A stretch of DNA of 64,000 nucleotides from Hamadaea flava (GTDB lineage Bacteria > Actinomycetota > Actinomycetes > Mycobacteriales > Micromonosporaceae), in contig NZ_JAMZDZ010000001.1 of assembly GCF_024172085.1 (NCBI RefSeq), positions 1,116,001-1,180,000 on the forward strand, given 5' to 3'. The notes below the pieces were generated by a model that was not told where the DNA came from, did not search any database, and saw only the letters and a list, made by a program, of their open reading frames with translations. Positions within the stretch are counted from its first letter, which is position 1; the number at the start of each line of letters is the position of its first letter. Positions 49,308-56,544 of this stretch are shown here, piece after piece. Made by a program: the position numbers and the translations under genes.

Positions 49308-50078
49308 TCAGGCGGCCGGTGCATTCACGGTGAGGAATTCGGCGATCTTCGCGCGCAGCGGCTGGACGCCCACCGTCGGGTCGCTCAACCAGAGCCCGTG
49401 GTTCGCCGAGGCCTCCCCGAGCAGCAGCGTACGCGGAACGCTCTTGGGCGTGGCGTCGTAGAGCTGCTTGGCGGCGTCGGCGAAGGTGCTCTCGTACTCG
49501 CCCGCGCTGTAGAACACCGGGCTGGCGAGCTTGCCCGCGCCCGCCAACGCGTCGTCGGCGGCGAACGTCGTCGGGGCGGACAGGCTCACCACGGCCTTCG
49601 GCGGCGGGGTGAGCTGCGGGGCGGCGGCCACGGAGGCGGTCGCGCCCATCGACCCGCCGATGAGGACGATGTCGGCCGCGCCGTCCTTACGCAGGAAGGC
49701 GGCGGCCGCGACGACCTGGCGCGCCTGCGGAACGGCGGCCGACGCCGGCGACGCCCCGAACCCGGCGAAGTCGAAGACCATCGCCCGGTAGCCGCGTCCG
49801 GCCAACTCCTTCGCGTACGGCATGCCCTGGCAGACGTCGCCGCCGTTCATGTGGGCGATGACGATGCCGGTCGAGCCCTCGCCGAAGACCAGCCCGTACA
49901 GGTCGGCGCTCTCCTCGGCGCCGAAGTGGACGGCCCGCCCGGCGGCGGCCGCCTCCTCGCAGTTGGCCCCGGCGCGAGGACCGGACGGTTCGGCTGCGGG
50001 CTTCGCGCCGCCGCCACAGGCCGCAGCCGCCAGCACCGACAACAGGGCGGCGCAGGAAAACACCTTGGTGAGCTTCAT
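49308..50078 (-). CDS. lipoprotein alpha/beta-hydrolase
   Basis: This 256-residue protein starts with a lipoprotein signal (FSCAALLSVLAAAACGG, lipobox AAAC). It has an alpha/beta-hydrolase core with GIVIAHMNGGDVCQG, FDFAGFGASPAS and the nucleophile elbow LIGGSMGATASVAAA (Ser in GGSMG). A final His is in SANHGLW. It should act outside the membrane as an esterase-like enzyme; the substrate is unknown. Confidence 0.82.
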   Translation of the reverse strand: MKLTKVFSCAALLSVLAAAACGGGAKPAAEPSGPRAGANCEEAAAAGRAVHFGAEESADLYGLVFGEGSTGIVIAHMNGGDVCQGMPYAKELAGRGYRAMVFDFAGFGASPASAAVPQARQVVAAAAFLRKDGAADIVLIGGSMGATASVAAAPQLTPPPKAVVSLSAPTTFAADDALAGAGKLASPVFYSAGEYESTFADAAKQLYDATPKSVPRTLLLGEASANHGLWLSDPTVGVQPLRAKIAEFLTVNAPAA

Positions 50079-50145
50079 GAGCGAAGGACGCTGGAAGCGC
50101 TCCCAGAAGTTGCGTCCACTGCCGAGAATCCCACGATCCGGAACA

Positions 50146-50643
50146 TCAGGCGTTGGCGTGGGCCCGGATGTCCGGCGCCTTGGGCGCGGGCAGTCCCGCC
50201 GCGGCCGAGACGAACAGCCGCAACGCCGGGTGGAACGTCCAGCCGTGTTCCTGCCACAGGCGCTGGAACACCGGCGTGTACAGCTGCCGGAGCAGCATGT
50301 TCGTCCACTGCTCGGCGGTCGCCGGAGCGATCCCGCCGGACTGCTCGTGCAGCAGCACGGATTCGTGCCAGGTCAGCAGGATCGTCCAGGCCTGCGTCAC
50401 CCGTACGCGGGAATCGTCGTCGAGCGCGTCCAGGTCTTCGCCCTCGAAGAGCACCCGATGGATGTACGGATATCGGGCGACCAGCTCGTGGTAAGGCTCC
50501 CGCGACCGCAGCACCGCCTGATGATTCGCCGTACGCAACGCGCGGCGTACGCCCCGCACATGCAGGGCGAGCAGCACGAGTGCGGTGCTGACCACCACGA
50601 CCCAGGTCAGCATCAAGAACACGGCCTCTGTCGTCAGCCTCAT
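50146..50643 (-). CDS. membrane-anchored protein of unknown function
   Basis: This 165-residue protein has one N-terminal membrane segment (VFLMLTWVVVVSTALVLLALHV) followed by a cytoplasmic helical domain. Segments such as YPYIHRVLFEGEDLDALDDDSRVRV and WTNMLLRQLYTPVFQRLWQEHG recall actinobacterial signalling-type helical proteins. I cannot assign a family. It diverges from a methyltransferase gene. Confidence 0.6.
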   Translation of the reverse strand: MRLTTEAVFLMLTWVVVVSTALVLLALHVRGVRRALRTANHQAVLRSREPYHELVARYPYIHRVLFEGEDLDALDDDSRVRVTQAWTILLTWHESVLLHEQSGGIAPATAEQWTNMLLRQLYTPVFQRLWQEHGWTFHPALRLFVSAAAGLPAPKAPDIRAHANA

Positions 50644-50723
50644 CCCGGCGTCACCCCCATCGGTGCCACACGATACGACGACCGCACAACGCGCCGCACC
50701 GGTGGAGCGTACTGTCGGCAGTC

Positions 50724-51500
50724 ATGACGGACGTGTGGTCGGCGGGCGACGCGTACGAGGCTTATGTGGGCCGCTGGAGCCGGGCGGTCGCTGCGATCTT
50801 CGTGCCCTGGCTGGGCGTACGCCCGAACGCCCGATGGCTCGACGTCGGCTGCGGAACGGGCGCGCTGACGGCGGCGGTGCTGATCCTGGCGGAGCCGGCG
50901 AGCATCGTCGGGGTGGACTCGTCGGCGGGATTCCTGGGCACCGCCCGGAATCGGGTCACCGACCCCCGGGCGGAGTTCTACCTGGGCGACGCCCGCGAGC
51001 TGCGGCTGGCCAGTTCGGCGTACGACGCGGTGATCAGCGGGCTCGCGATCAACTTCGTGCCTGAGCCGGGCGCGGCGCTGACCGAGTTCGCCCGGGTCGC
51101 CAAGCCCGGCGGGGTCGTGGCGGCGTATGTCTGGGACTACGCCGAGGGCATGGAGCTGATGCGGCACTTCTGGGCGGCCGCGACCACGGTCGATCCCGGC
51201 GCCGAGCGGTTCCATGAGGGCTCCCGGTTCGCGCTCTGCCATCCCGATCCGCTCCGGGCACTGTGGACCGGCGCGGGCCTGAGCGACGTCGTGGTCGACT
51301 CCATCGAGATCCCGACCGTGTTCCCGACCTTCGCCGACTACTGGCAGCCCTTCCTCGGCGGGCAGGGCCCCGGCCCCGCGTACGCCATGTCCCTCGACGA
51401 ACCGCGCCGAGCCGCTCTGCGCGATGAGCTGCGCAGCCGGCTCGGCGAGGGTCCGATCGAACTCACCGCCCGGGCCTGGGCGGTCCGCGGAACCCGCTAG
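50724..51500 (+). CDS. SAM-dependent methyltransferase
   Basis: This 258-residue protein has motif I as WLDVGCGTGALTAAVL near residue 38, an acidic strand-2 end (GVDSSAGF), FYLGDARELRL and a VAKPGGVVAAYVWDYAEG post-motif. It fits type 11/25 methyltransferases with small-molecule substrates. The substrate is unknown. It is a single gene. Confidence 0.85.
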   Translation: MTDVWSAGDAYEAYVGRWSRAVAAIFVPWLGVRPNARWLDVGCGTGALTAAVLILAEPASIVGVDSSAGFLGTARNRVTDPRAEFYLGDARELRLASSAYDAVISGLAINFVPEPGAALTEFARVAKPGGVVAAYVWDYAEGMELMRHFWAAATTVDPGAERFHEGSRFALCHPDPLRALWTGAGLSDVVVDSIEIPTVFPTFADYWQPFLGGQGPGPAYAMSLDEPRRAALRDELRSRLGEGPIELTARAWAVRGTR

Positions 51501-51509
51501 TCCGCGCGT

Positions 51510-51716
51510 CTACTCCTCCCAGTCGCACTGGATGCGGCGGACGCTCGGCGCGGAGACGAGTTGGGTGCCCGGCCGCCCCGGCACGCGCACGTTGACGAAC
51601 CCGCCCTCGACCGCGAATCGGATGTCCTCCAGCCGGTCCACCGGCTGGCCGGCCTTGTCGAGCAGGGCGTACCCGCCGACCAGTTCGATGCTGCCCCGTC
51701 GCCATTGCCGCTTCAT
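51510..51716 (-). CDS. hypothetical protein, 68 residues, coupled to CMD gene
   Basis: This 68-residue protein (MKRQWRRGSIELVGGYALLD) has a beta-rich sequence ending SVRRIQCDWEE. I do not recognise it. Its start overlaps the stop of the carboxymuconolactone-decarboxylase-like gene (ATGA), so the two are co-translated and should act in the same process. Confidence 0.6.
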   Translation of the reverse strand: MKRQWRRGSIELVGGYALLDKAGQPVDRLEDIRFAVEGGFVNVRVPGRPGTQLVSAPSVRRIQCDWEE

Positions 51717-52309
51717 CGCACGACCTCCTCAGCCCGATCCGCCGCCGCGAGCACCGTCGGGAAGTCCGATCCGGGCGCCGCCACGGAGTCCAATGCCGGC
51801 GCGGCCGGGAAGTCCAGCTCCGGCTGCGCCAGGTGGTTGAAGTAGTTCGACAGGACGTTGAGCGCGACGTGGGCGACGACTTCGGCGACCTCGGCGTCGG
51901 TCACCCCGGCCGCCCGGATCTCGGCGAGGGTCGCGTCGTCCACCTTCCCCCGCGTACGCATGACGTCCCGAGCCAGGCGCAGCACCGCTTCGGCGTGCGG
52001 GTCGGCGTCCTCGGCCACCCGGGTGGCCAGCAGTTCGCCGTCGGTCAGCTTCATCAGCTTGCCACGGAAGGTGTGCGCGGCGACGCAGTAGTCACAGCCG
52101 TTCTCCTCCGCGACCAGGAGGGCGAGCTGTTCCCGGAGCCGGGCGGTCAGCTTGCCCTTGACCAGGTGGCTCCGTAAGGCGAGGTAGCCGTCGAGCGCCG
52201 CCGGGCCGTTGGCCATGGTGGCGTACAGGTTGGGAACCCGGCCGAGCTGTTGACGGACCTTGTCGAGCAGGCCGGTCGGGTCGTCGGTGACTTGAGTCAG
52301 ACGCGGCAT
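51713..52309 (-). CDS. carboxymuconolactone-decarboxylase-family (AhpD-like) protein
   Basis: This 198-residue protein carries the CMD/AhpD redox motif: LREQLALLVAEENGCDYCVAAH, with the Cys-x-x-Cys pair and the following His. It is probably a disulfide peroxidase-like enzyme or a small-molecule decarboxylase. The gene is divergent from a TetR regulator with a twin operator between them, and it heads a two-gene operon. Confidence 0.85.
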   Translation of the reverse strand: MPRLTQVTDDPTGLLDKVRQQLGRVPNLYATMANGPAALDGYLALRSHLVKGKLTARLREQLALLVAEENGCDYCVAAHTFRGKLMKLTDGELLATRVAEDADPHAEAVLRLARDVMRTRGKVDDATLAEIRAAGVTDAEVAEVVAHVALNVLSNYFNHLAQPELDFPAAPALDSVAAPGSDFPTVLAAADRAEEVVR

Positions 52310-52321
52310 CGCGTGCCTCCA

Positions 52322-52373
52322 AAACGGTACTGAGTGGTTCCGTTTGCAAGACGGTACTGACCGGTTCCGTTTT
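52322..52373. promoter_or_regulatory. twin 24-bp TetR-type operators
   Basis: Two related 24-bp elements lie at 52322-52345 (AAACGGTACTGAGTGGTTCC then GTTT) and 52350-52373 (GACGGTACTGACCGGTTCCG then TTTT), 28 bases apart. About 20 of 24 positions agree, and each reads ACGG and CCGT at its ends, forming a dyad. The pair fills the gap between the divergent CMD and TetR genes. Confidence 0.75.
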
Positions 52374-52399
52374 CGTCAAGATCCGGTTATGCTCGTCTC

Positions 52400-52957
52400 A
52401 TGCCGACCCGAGCCCGCGAACGCCTTCTCGACACCGCGGAGGACCTCTTCTACGCCGACGGCATCCGCGCGGTCGGGCTGGAACGCATCCTGACCACGTC
52501 GGGCGTCGGCCGGGCGTCGTTCTATCGGCACTTCACCGGCAAAGACGAGCTGGTCGTCGCGGTGCTCCGACGCCGGGACGAACGATGGCGGCAGTGGCTG
52601 ACCGAACGAGTGGCGGCTTTGGGGGGCGACCCGCTCGCGGTCTTCGACGCGCTCGCCGAACGGTTCGCCCACGCGGACTTCCGCGGTTGCGCCTTCATCA
52701 ACACCATGATCGAGACCGCCGACCCGGACAGCCCGGCGCATCAGGTCGCCGCCGAGCACAAGGCGAAGGTGACGGCGTACGTCGAGGGGCTCCTGCGCGA
52801 ACACGGCGTGGCCGACGCGAAGACCAAGGCGCCGCAGTTCGTGCTGCTCATGGACGGCGCGACGGTGACCGCCCTCCGCGAACGCACGGCCGAGCCCGCG
52901 GACCAGGCTCGCGCGCTGGCCCGCGGGCTCGTGCCAGACCTCAGCAGGTCCCGTTGA
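52400..52957 (+). CDS. TetR-family regulator
   Basis: This 185-residue regulator starts MPTRARERLLDTAEDLFYADG, with GLERILTTSGVGRASFYRHFTGKDELVVAVL as helix-turn-helix. A C-terminal domain with FRGCAFINTMIETADPDSPAHQ follows, a pattern shared with TetR proteins near AhpD-like genes. It probably represses itself and the divergent CMD operon through the two operators. It ends 17 bases inside the convergent peptidase gene. Confidence 0.88.
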   Translation: MPTRARERLLDTAEDLFYADGIRAVGLERILTTSGVGRASFYRHFTGKDELVVAVLRRRDERWRQWLTERVAALGGDPLAVFDALAERFAHADFRGCAFINTMIETADPDSPAHQVAAEHKAKVTAYVEGLLREHGVADAKTKAPQFVLLMDGATVTALRERTAEPADQARALARGLVPDLSRSR

Positions 52958-54107
52958 CCGTCCCGTTGCTGCCGGTCCAGATGAAGGCGTCGCTGATCCA
53001 GGTGCCGTCGGTGAGCTTGTTCCAGAGGCTGGTCGTGCCCCACCGTCCGGTGTGGCTGGTGCCTGACGCCGAGCACGCGATCGACACGGTCGCGCCGTCG
53101 GCCACGCTGCCCACCACGCCGTAGCCCGTGCCAGGCCCGGAGCGCTTGTTGACCGTGCCGCCGCCGTTGGCGTCGATCACGCCCTGGGTCAGGCCGAGCG
53201 CGCCGTAGTTGTACAGCGCCCCGCCGACACCGACCTGCGCGCTGCCGTGCAACGCAGACCCCTGGTAGACCGCGCCGCCCGCGCGGATCACCCATTTGCC
53301 GAAGTTGTGGTCCGCGATCGGCACGTAGGCGCTGTTCTGCCGCAGGGCGAAGTGCACGTGCGCGCCGGTCGCCGAGCCGCCGCAGGAGACGTCGGTGCCG
53401 ATGTTGCCGAGGAACGTGCCCTCGCTCACCGACAGCCCGTTGGCCGAGATGTTGTTGAACAGGTGGTAGTAGTCGGTCGAGTAGCCGCGATCGTGGATCA
53501 CGCGGATCCAGCCCCGGCCGCTGCTGCACATCGTGTAGGCCAACCCGGCCCGCGGGGCCAGCACCCGCCCGTCGCCGCCGGACAGGTCGACCGAACTCCA
53601 CGGGGCCTCACTGCCGCCCCACCCGTGCGGGCCACCGGTCAGGCTCCAGGACTGGCCGACCGCGTACGGCAGGCGCATGCCCGTCCGGAAATCGCCACCT
53701 GCGTACTCCACTCTGGACGGAGTGGTGAAGACCTGGCGCTCGGTCGTCGAGAGAACGGCCGCGCCGCCCGCGAGGTCGGTGAAGCCCTGATCGCCCTCCA
53801 GCTCCACGCGCCAGCCGCCGGCTTCGCGGTGAGCCAGGAAGAGCCAGCCCAACGGGTACGCGTCGGGCTGCGCGGACGCCGTCAAGACGGCGCTGCCGAA
53901 GGCCCAGCCGGAGCCCTCCCGCCGTTGGACGGTGACCTGCGCGCGGCTCCGGGCGGTCGCGGCCGACGTCGCGGGTGCATGTCCGAGTAGGACGGTCGTG
54001 ACGGCATCCGACAGCGACGACGCGCTCGCCGGCGCGGCCGCGGCCGGTGCGCCGGACAGCACGCCGCCCAGGACGATCGCGATGAGCAGGGGGTACGCCT
54101 TTGCCAT
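52941..54107 (-). CDS. secreted LasA-like M23 peptidase with SH3 domain
   Basis: This 388-residue exported protein has a signal peptide (KAYPLLIAIVLGGVLSGAPA). A pro-region extends to about residue 135, then comes a LasA-type M23 domain. The zinc ligands are GGPHGW (His161), SSVDLS (Asp174) and GAHVHF (His250 and 252), in the spacing of LasA and beta-lytic enzymes; YYHLF (His215) supports the site. The C-terminus (about 295-388) is an SH3-like binding domain. It would cut cell-wall peptides. GAGGAG lies before the ATG. Confidence 0.88.
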   Translation of the reverse strand: MAKAYPLLIAIVLGGVLSGAPAAAAPASASSLSDAVTTVLLGHAPATSAATARSRAQVTVQRREGSGWAFGSAVLTASAQPDAYPLGWLFLAHREAGGWRVELEGDQGFTDLAGGAAVLSTTERQVFTTPSRVEYAGGDFRTGMRLPYAVGQSWSLTGGPHGWGGSEAPWSSVDLSGGDGRVLAPRAGLAYTMCSSGRGWIRVIHDRGYSTDYYHLFNNISANGLSVSEGTFLGNIGTDVSCGGSATGAHVHFALRQNSAYVPIADHNFGKWVIRAGGAVYQGSALHGSAQVGVGGALYNYGALGLTQGVIDANGGGTVNKRSGPGTGYGVVGSVADGATVSIACSASGTSHTGRWGTTSLWNKLTDGTWISDAFIWTGSNGTVNGTC

Positions 54108-54261
54108 GTGCGCTCCTCGGGGACGACCGCCGCAGCCTGGGGTCGGTCGCCCCGGCGGTCTTCTCAGCATCCAGCCCGGATCACGGGGCTGGCCAGGGTG
54201 CCGATGTCCATGGACAATCTCGATACCTCGATCTTTGCTGCACGCATCTGGCGGAGGAGCC

Positions 54262-54972
54262 ATGGGACGCGCCGAACGCCCGCTGGACCCGGGCAGCGGC
54301 CTGCTCGGCCGGTTCGCCGCCGAACTACGGGAGCTGCGTACCGCCGCCGGCCGCCCGAGCTACCGGACGATGGCCGGGCGCGTGCACTTCTCCCGGTCCG
54401 CGCTCGCGCAGGCGGCCGGGGGCCGGGTGCTGCCGACGCTGCCGGTGTTGCTCGGCTACGTCCAGGCGTGCGACGGCGACCCACAGGCTTGGCGTACGCG
54501 CTGGGCCGAGGTGCGGGCCGGACTGGAGGTCACGGCGCGGCCGGTGACTCCGGAGCGAGCCGCCTCACCGTGGCCCTACCAGCCGCCCGACGACGGGGTC
54601 GATCCCGACGCGGCCGGCTGCGGGCCGGACGCCGTCACCGCACACGCGCGCAAGATCGCCCTCGTCGGCACGCGGACGATTCTCGGCCGGGTCGAGTTGC
54701 GGTACTCCCCCACCTTCGGTGCGGCCTGGTCGCGGTTCTGGGGCTTCGGCCCGCTCGACCATCTGGCATCCGAGCGTACGGTCGAGGTCGAGGTGGTGGC
54801 CTGCCGGGTCAGCGACGGTGTGGCGGTCTCGTTCCGCACCGAGTACTGCTACGACTACCACTGGAGCGACCTGCTGCGCACCGGCGCGGGTCCGGTGTAC
54901 GCCCAGGCCCGGCTCTATTGCGACGGCGGTCTGGTCGCGGCCGGCGAGAGCGACCGCATGCCGTTACCGTGA
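54262..54972 (+). CDS. XRE-type HTH protein with DUF2690 domain
   Basis: This 236-residue cytoplasmic protein has an N-terminal helix-turn-helix of about 85 residues (LRELRTAAGRPSYRTMAGRVHFSRSALAQAAG). A DUF2690 domain follows (VDPDAAGCGPDAVT, RVELRYSPTFGAAWSRFWGF). It has no membrane segment. GGAGGAG precedes the ATG. The function is unknown; the 3' end overlaps the convergent surface-protein gene by nine bases. Confidence 0.75.
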   Translation: MGRAERPLDPGSGLLGRFAAELRELRTAAGRPSYRTMAGRVHFSRSALAQAAGGRVLPTLPVLLGYVQACDGDPQAWRTRWAEVRAGLEVTARPVTPERAASPWPYQPPDDGVDPDAAGCGPDAVTAHARKIALVGTRTILGRVELRYSPTFGAAWSRFWGFGPLDHLASERTVEVEVVACRVSDGVAVSFRTEYCYDYHWSDLLRTGAGPVYAQARLYCDGGLVAAGESDRMPLP

Positions 54973-56295
54973 CCAGTCGCGCCGCCGCCGCCCGACGATC
55001 AGGAAGGCGGCTCCTGCCATCAGCAGGCCGAGGCTTGTAGCTCCGATGTAGACGACCGGCTGCCCGGTGTCGGGCAGCGTCGGCCCGCTCGGCGACGGGA
55101 CGGGCTCGCTCGAACTCGACCCGCTCGGGATCGGCCCGCTCGAACTCGGCGTGACGCTGCCGCTCGGGGTGGGAAAGTGGCTGGGGGTCGGGCCGGGAAT
55201 GATGCTGCCGCTGATGGTGGGGCTCGGCGTCGGGCTGACGTCCTCGCATTCGATCGTCGCCGCGAACGGGAAGAGATGCACTTCACCGCCATCGACCCGG
55301 CCACTGCCCATGACCAGGGACTTCACCACCACCGCACCCTCGATGTTCGACGGATCCAGGTCGACGAAGTCAGCACGGGGCGCGTACAGCGTGCCTTCGA
55401 GCGAGTCTCCGCCGACGTGCTGGAGACTGGTCGCGTCGGGGAAGTTCCACAAGATGTAGGGAGCCTGCAAGCTGTCCACCCCGGGGAGCGTCGGCGAGTC
55501 CCAGGCGAAGTCGCCGCCGACGCCCGTGGTGTCCACGTTGACGATCAGCGGCGTATCGGCGGTGGGCTGATTGGTGAAAGTGAGCTCGGTGACGTTGTTC
55601 AGGTCCGCCGCCGACACGTTCCAGATGTTCGCCTCGCCCGGCGTCAACGTGACGAACGCACGCGTGCCGGGCGCGTACGGGCTGGTCAAGGGGTTTCCTG
55701 CGGAGTTGGTCGGGGTGACGTTCTCCGGGCAGATCGTGGCCAGCTGCGTGGAGATGCTGCGATAGGTCGGAAAGAGACCCGCGACGTCCAGCGGCACCGT
55801 CGGCCCGACCGACGACGCCGGTTGATGCACGGCGACCTCGACATCCGGCTTGGCGTTGTAGTCGTCGGCCGGAACGAGCCTCGTCAGCGCCGAGGCGTTG
55901 TTGTTGTCGGTGTCCCGGACGACGACTCCGCTCAGATCCCCGATCTTCATGTATCCGCCGCCGGTCACGTGCATCTCGACGCCGGCCGTACTGTTCGCGA
56001 GGTCGACCTTGCCGTTGACGATCAACGCGGTCGGCGCGCCGTCACCGGGAATCGTGAACGGGTTGGTGCTCTGGGTCAGCGTGGTGAAGTTTCCACCGAC
56101 GAGCAGGTCACCACCGACGGCCACGGTGCCCTCGACCTCGTGGGCCCAGAACTGGGCGTCCTGCTCGACGAGCACGAGGAAACCCTCGTTGCCCACCAGC
56201 GGATCGATGACGGTGGCGGCCTGACTGCCGGTAGCCGTGAGGCCCAGCATCAGGCCCGCGGTCGCCACGACGACCAGCCGACTACTTACGCGCAT
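54964..56295 (-). CDS. sortase-anchored choice-of-anchor A surface protein
   Basis: This 443-residue secreted protein has a signal peptide (residues 1-26). The choice-of-anchor A domain contains GNEGFLVLVEQDAQFWAHEVEG, GTVAVGGDLLVGGNFTT and EGTLYAPRADFVDL. A Ser/Pro/Thr-rich stalk of about 70 residues follows, then LPDTG near residue 407, a membrane segment and a basic end (RRRRDWSR). It should be fixed to the cell wall by sortase. The ligand is unknown; adhesion is likely. Confidence 0.85.
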   Translation of the reverse strand: MRVSSRLVVVATAGLMLGLTATGSQAATVIDPLVGNEGFLVLVEQDAQFWAHEVEGTVAVGGDLLVGGNFTTLTQSTNPFTIPGDGAPTALIVNGKVDLANSTAGVEMHVTGGGYMKIGDLSGVVVRDTDNNNASALTRLVPADDYNAKPDVEVAVHQPASSVGPTVPLDVAGLFPTYRSISTQLATICPENVTPTNSAGNPLTSPYAPGTRAFVTLTPGEANIWNVSAADLNNVTELTFTNQPTADTPLIVNVDTTGVGGDFAWDSPTLPGVDSLQAPYILWNFPDATSLQHVGGDSLEGTLYAPRADFVDLDPSNIEGAVVVKSLVMGSGRVDGGEVHLFPFAATIECEDVSPTPSPTISGSIIPGPTPSHFPTPSGSVTPSSSGPIPSGSSSSEPVPSPSGPTLPDTGQPVVYIGATSLGLLMAGAAFLIVGRRRRDWSR

Positions 56296-56421
56296 GGGTC
56301 ATTAGTAGCAAAATGCTCATTTCGCGTACTCCAGGCGCGCCGCCGGAATACTCGGTTGTCACTCGCGTACGCCGTCTGATTCGCTGATCTGCGTACCCGT
56401 TGCCGAGATTCTGGAGATCCG

Positions 56422-56544
56422 ATGCGAGCTGCGTTCATGTCCATTCAGCTGCCCTTGCCGTTCCCGCAGAAGGACATGCCAGTTCGTGCCTACTCTTCGT
56501 CCCACTCTCAATCTCGGAATCCTGGCGCATGTCGACGCCGGTAA
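56422..56544 (+). CDS. 40-codon leader peptide upstream of the OtrA-like gene
   Basis: An ORF with GGAG five bases before its ATG encodes a 40-residue peptide starting MRAAFMSIQLPLPFPQKDMP and ending NPGACRRR. It overlaps the first 59 bases of the ribosomal protection gene in another frame and stops at TAA inside it. The Pro-rich LPLPFPQ and many codons rare in this window (ATT, TTG, TCT, CAA, AAT) stand out. Leader peptides control tet(M)-type genes by attenuation. Translation control here is inferred. Confidence 0.55.
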   Translation: MRAAFMSIQLPLPFPQKDMPVRAYSSSHSQSRNPGACRRR

